Of a stretch of 42,094 nucleotides of DNA, positions 39,892 to 42,094 are shown one piece after another. The notes beneath the pieces were generated by a model. It searched no databases. It had not been told where the DNA came from and worked only from the letters and a program-made list of their open reading frames with translations. The translations under genes were made by a program, and so were the position numbers. Source of the DNA: DATCJU01 sp036562635 (GTDB taxonomy: Bacteria; Actinomycetota; Actinomycetes; Mycobacteriales; Pseudonocardiaceae); NCBI GenBank assembly GCA_036562635.1, contig DATCJU010000150.1:1-42094 (forward strand), written 5' to 3'. Position 1 is the stretch's first letter. Each line of letters opens with the position of its first letter.

Positions 39892-39930
39892 GAAAGGGCC
39901 CGGAGCCGACCGACGGCACCGGGCCCTTTC
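39892..39930. terminator. Two-way terminator with T run
   Basis: GAAAGGGCCCGG (39892-39903) pairs with CCGGGCCCTTTC (39919-39930), followed on the plus strand by CCGTCCTTTT. It serves the convergent DedA and FAD-oxidase genes. Confidence 0.8.
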
Positions 39931-39948
39931 CCGTCCTTTTCCGGCCGG

Positions 39949-41355
39949 TCAGTCGTCCGTCATCGAGAACATCGAGCCCGGGTTGAACAGGTTCTCCGGG
40001 TCCAGGGCCGCCTTGATCGACCGGTGCACCCGCAGCCCGACTGGACCGATCTCCCTGGCCAGCCAGTCCCGCTTGATCTTCCCGACGCCGTGCTCGCCGG
40101 TGATCGTTCCGCCCAGCGACAGGCCCAGGGCGAGGATCTCGTCGAACGCCCGGTGCGCCCGGTCCACCTGCTCCGGGTCGGCCGCGTCATAGACGATCGT
40201 CGGATGCATGTTGCCGTCGCCGGCGTGCCCGACCACGGCGACCAGCAGCCCCACCTGTTCCCCGATGCGCTGGCATCCCGAGATCAGCTCGGCGATCCGG
40301 GTGCGCGGCACGGCCACGTCGTCGGTCAGCCAGCTGCCGTAGACCTCCAGGGCGGGCAGCACCGCGCGCCGCGCCTGGAGCAACAGCCGGCCCTCGGACA
40401 GGTCGGTGGTGGAGTGCACCAGCTCGGCCCCGCTGACGGTACAGATCTCCTCGATCGCGCCGATCTCCCGCTGGGCGGCCTCCCCACCCGAGTCGGACTG
40501 GCAGATCAGCAGTGTGGCGTTGGGTGAACCGGTGCCCAGTTCGGTGTTCAGGTGCTGTTCCACGGCCCGGATCGACGCGGCGTCCATGATCTCCATCAGG
40601 GACGGCACCAGGCCCTCACGCACGATCCTGGTCACCGCCTCACCGGCGGCGGCGGTCGTGCCGAACGCGGCCACCAGGGTGGCCGGGGCCTGCGGCAGCG
40701 GACGCAGGGCCAGCGTGGCCCTGGTGATCACGCCGAGGGTGCCCTCGGAGCCGACGAACAGCCTGGTCAGGTCGTAGCCGGCGACGCCCTTCACCGTGCG
40801 CCGGCCGGTGCGCAGCAGCGAGCCGTCGGCCAGCACGACCTCCAGCCCGAGCACCGAGTCGGTGGTCACCCCGTACTTGACGCAGCACAGACCACCGGCG
40901 TTGGTGGACAGGTTGCCGCCGATGGTGCACCAGTCGTAGCTGGAGGGGTCGGGCGGGTAGAACAGACCGTGCTTCTCGACCGCCTTGCGCAGGTCGAGGT
41001 TGACCACCCCGGGTTCGACCACGGCCAGCCGGTTGTCCGGGTCGATCTCCAGGATCCGGTTCATCCGGGTGGTGACCAGTACGACGCACCCGTCGACCGC
41101 GTTCGCCGCGCCGCTCAGCCCACTGCCGGCACCGCGTGGCACGATCGGCACCCGGGCGGCCGCGCAGGCCCGCACCACCGCCTGCACCTGTTCGGTGCTG
41201 GTCGGGAACACCACGGCCAACGGGGCGCCGGCCGGAGCCAGCGGCATCATGTCCCGCTGGTAGCTCGCGACCACGTCGGCGTCGGTCAGGACGCCGTCCT
41301 CCCCGACGGCGGCGCGCAACTCCGTCAACAACCGGCCACGATTGGTGTAGTCCAC
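39949..41355 (-). CDS. FAD-linked oxidase (GlcD/D-lactate dehydrogenase type)
   Basis: 468 residues. The N-terminal half is a PCMH/VAO FAD-binding domain: P-R-G-A-G-S-G-L-S-G-A-A-N, G-G-N-L-S-T-N-A-G-G, K-Y-G-V-T and V-G-S-E-G-T-L-G-V-I-T. The C-terminal half has the metal/substrate motif V-G-H-A-G-D-G-N-M-H-P and G-T-I-T-G-E-H-G-V-G. The family oxidises 2-hydroxy acids such as glycolate or D-lactate; no GlcE/GlcF partners are adjacent, so a single-subunit dehydrogenase is likely, substrate unproven. The GTG start at 41355 has a TACGGT box six bases upstream and no ribosome binding site. It is divergent from the membrane protein gene at the right edge. Confidence 0.94.
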   Translation of the reverse strand: MDYTNRGRLLTELRAAVGEDGVLTDADVVASYQRDMMPLAPAGAPLAVVFPTSTEQVQAVVRACAAARVPIVPRGAGSGLSGAANAVDGCVVLVTTRMNRILEIDPDNRLAVVEPGVVNLDLRKAVEKHGLFYPPDPSSYDWCTIGGNLSTNAGGLCCVKYGVTTDSVLGLEVVLADGSLLRTGRRTVKGVAGYDLTRLFVGSEGTLGVITRATLALRPLPQAPATLVAAFGTTAAAGEAVTRIVREGLVPSLMEIMDAASIRAVEQHLNTELGTGSPNATLLICQSDSGGEAAQREIGAIEEICTVSGAELVHSTTDLSEGRLLLQARRAVLPALEVYGSWLTDDVAVPRTRIAELISGCQRIGEQVGLLVAVVGHAGDGNMHPTIVYDAADPEQVDRAHRAFDEILALGLSLGGTITGEHGVGKIKRDWLAREIGPVGLRVHRSIKAALDPENLFNPGSMFSMTDD

Positions 41356-41361
41356 GGGTTC

Positions 41362-41367
41362 ACCGTA
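41362..41367 (-). promoter_or_regulatory. -10 box of the FAD-oxidase gene (leaderless)
   Basis: TACGGT on the minus strand, then GAACCC, then GTG at 41355. Confidence 0.5.
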
Positions 41368-41432
41368 GCCCCGGGTGGGGTCGCTGAGAACGTCTCCGGG
41401 CGGGAGACTTTCCGCTCCCCGAAATCACCCGG

Positions 41433-41478
41433 ACGAATGTCATGAATCACTCACACGAATGACCTTGATTGCTACGCT
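41433..41478 (+). promoter_or_regulatory. Promoter of the leader ORF/membrane protein gene
   Basis: TACGCT (41473-41478) is a -10 box six bases before GTG 41485. Upstream is a direct repeat ACGAATG(T/A)C at 41433-41441 and 41455-41463, spaced 22 bp (about two helix turns). Overlapping it, GTCAT (41439-41443) and ATGAC (41459-41463) form a spaced inverted repeat. The patch is AT-rich and may bind a regulator. Confidence 0.45.
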
Positions 41479-41484
41479 CACCGC

Positions 41485-41568
41485 GTGTACAGGCTCGGCG
41501 ACTTTCCGGTGCCGGTCAGCGGCCGTCGGGAACACGTCCCCGGCCACGGCCGCGGGAGCCGGCGATGA
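41485..41568 (+). CDS. 27-codon leader ORF coupled to downstream gene
   Basis: GTG at 41485 opens a 27-codon frame ending in TGA at 41566, overlapping the ATG of the next gene as ATGA. The product is short, basic and Gly/Arg-rich at its end (G-H-G-R-G-S-R-R), with no known similarity. A TACGCT box exactly six bases before the GTG implies that transcription starts at this codon, which would make this frame the first thing translated. Expected role: translational coupling or leader-peptide control of the membrane protein gene (inference). It may simply be a chance frame. Confidence 0.4.
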   Translation: MYRLGDFPVPVSGRREHVPGHGRGSRR

Positions 41569-42094
41569 CCCGGCCCCGGTTCCCCGACCCCGATGCCCAC
41601 GGCACGGCCTCGTCGGCGCCGGCCGACAACGTGCTTCCGCACGAGGTCAGGTTCGGTCGGCCCACGTCCGCCTCCAGGAACTTCCTGGAGAGGGCCTCCC
41701 GCCCGATCCTCTACCTGGGCCTCCTCTACTTCCTTCTCGCCGCGTTCGCCTTCCTCGCGGGCGGAGTCATGTTCTTCGTCGAACTGCAGAGGGGCAACCC
41801 CCAACCGGAAGTTCCCCTCGAGCCGTATCTTCCCGCAATGACAGCGGCAGCGGTCGTCGCCGGGATCTCCTCCGTGACCGCCGACCGCATAAACCGTGGG
41901 CGGCGGATGTGGCTGGTGGTCAACGACCGGGGGGTGACCGTCGGCTACTGGTCCCGACCGCAGTCCTGGAACATCACCTGGCCCGAGGTGGCCCACGTCA
42001 GTGTCTTCCACATCTCTTCGAAGAACAGCCTCACCGGGAAGCACGTGCTCGTCGTCAAGCCACGCCGGAGCACCCCCTGGTTCTCCACCAAGAC
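41565..42094 (+). CDS. Membrane protein with PH-like C-terminal region, partial (3' end outside window)
   Basis: ATG at 41565, with GGGAG six bases upstream, opens a frame that runs to the right edge (176 codons, no stop). The first ~45 residues are soluble. Two membrane helices follow at ~47-71 (rich in Leu/Phe/Ala) and ~88-104. The remaining part, starting M-W-L-V-V-N-D-R-G-V-T-V-G-Y-W and W-N-I-T-W-P-E-V-A-H-V-S-V, looks like a bacterial PH-like domain (beta strands around W-x-E-V), as in small YdbT/DUF3093-like proteins. No function can be assigned. Its start overlaps the stop of the 27-codon leader frame. Confidence 0.7.
   Translation, partial: MTRPRFPDPDAHGTASSAPADNVLPHEVRFGRPTSASRNFLERASRPILYLGLLYFLLAAFAFLAGGVMFFVELQRGNPQPEVPLEPYLPAMTAAAVVAGISSVTADRINRGRRMWLVVNDRGVTVGYWSRPQSWNITWPEVAHVSVFHISSKNSLTGKHVLVVKPRRSTPWFSTK

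Overview
High-GC (around 70%) chromosomal segment of an actinomycete, most likely a member of the Pseudonocardiales. The signs are GTG/TTG starts, an EspG/DUF3558 lipoprotein gene set, SigE-type sigma factors, TAnnnT promoters placed directly in front of GTG starts, and housekeeping gene order that resembles mycobacteria. No rRNA, tRNA, CRISPR array, transposase or phage gene was seen. All calls come from reading the sequence; no database search was run.

Layout. 1-2.6 kb (minus strand): an ESX-associated group (EspG-like protein, a 151-aa protein, a DUF3558 lipoprotein cut by the left edge) and a MOSC protein. 2.7-5.6 kb (minus): purB, a TetR regulator and a cysteine-rich SufR-like regulator, divergent from folE (5.8-6.4 kb). 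6.5-7.9 kb (minus): a SigE-family sigma factor with a single-pass membrane partner. 8.1-10.7 kb (plus): threonine aldolase, a HAD hydrolase and an EEP-family phosphohydrolase. 10.8-17.1 kb (minus): a small membrane protein, a PLP aminotransferase, purD, and a TAXI-type TRAP transporter (fused permease plus binding lipoprotein). 17.5-25.1 kb: a secreted glycerophosphodiesterase, an ABM monooxygenase, purA, a divergent conserved protein, a secreted HNH nuclease, a FUSC membrane protein and an AlaX editing protein. 25.6-30.1 kb: DUF3151 protein, an RsbW-like kinase, an acyltransferase-SGNH membrane protein and fbaA. 30.2-38.7 kb: what looks like an accessory segment, with a PIG-L/RICIN protein, an aldo/keto reductase, YciI and a sigma factor, then an amino-sugar catabolic cluster. 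38.8-42.1 kb: a small membrane protein, DedA, an FAD-linked oxidase, and a membrane protein cut by the right edge and preceded by a 27-codon leader ORF.

The purA / conserved protein / DUF3151 / fba / DedA order matches the remembered M. tuberculosis order Rv0357c-Rv0364. The fba-DedA interval is enlarged here by about 9 kb of catabolic and regulatory genes.

The most interesting part is 33.8-38.8 kb. A DeoR-family repressor is divergent from SIS sugar-phosphate isomerase/deaminase, ROK kinase, nagA and GatY/KbaY-type aldolase genes. An 18-bp perfect palindrome lies in the divergent promoter, and a near-perfect DasR (dre) site lies just before the ROK gene. This looks like an Aga-like GalNAc/galactosamine route under two regulators, but the tagatose-6-phosphate kinase is absent. 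A second theme is the repeated pattern TAnnnT, 6-8 nt, GTG, which suggests leaderless transcripts for about eleven genes.
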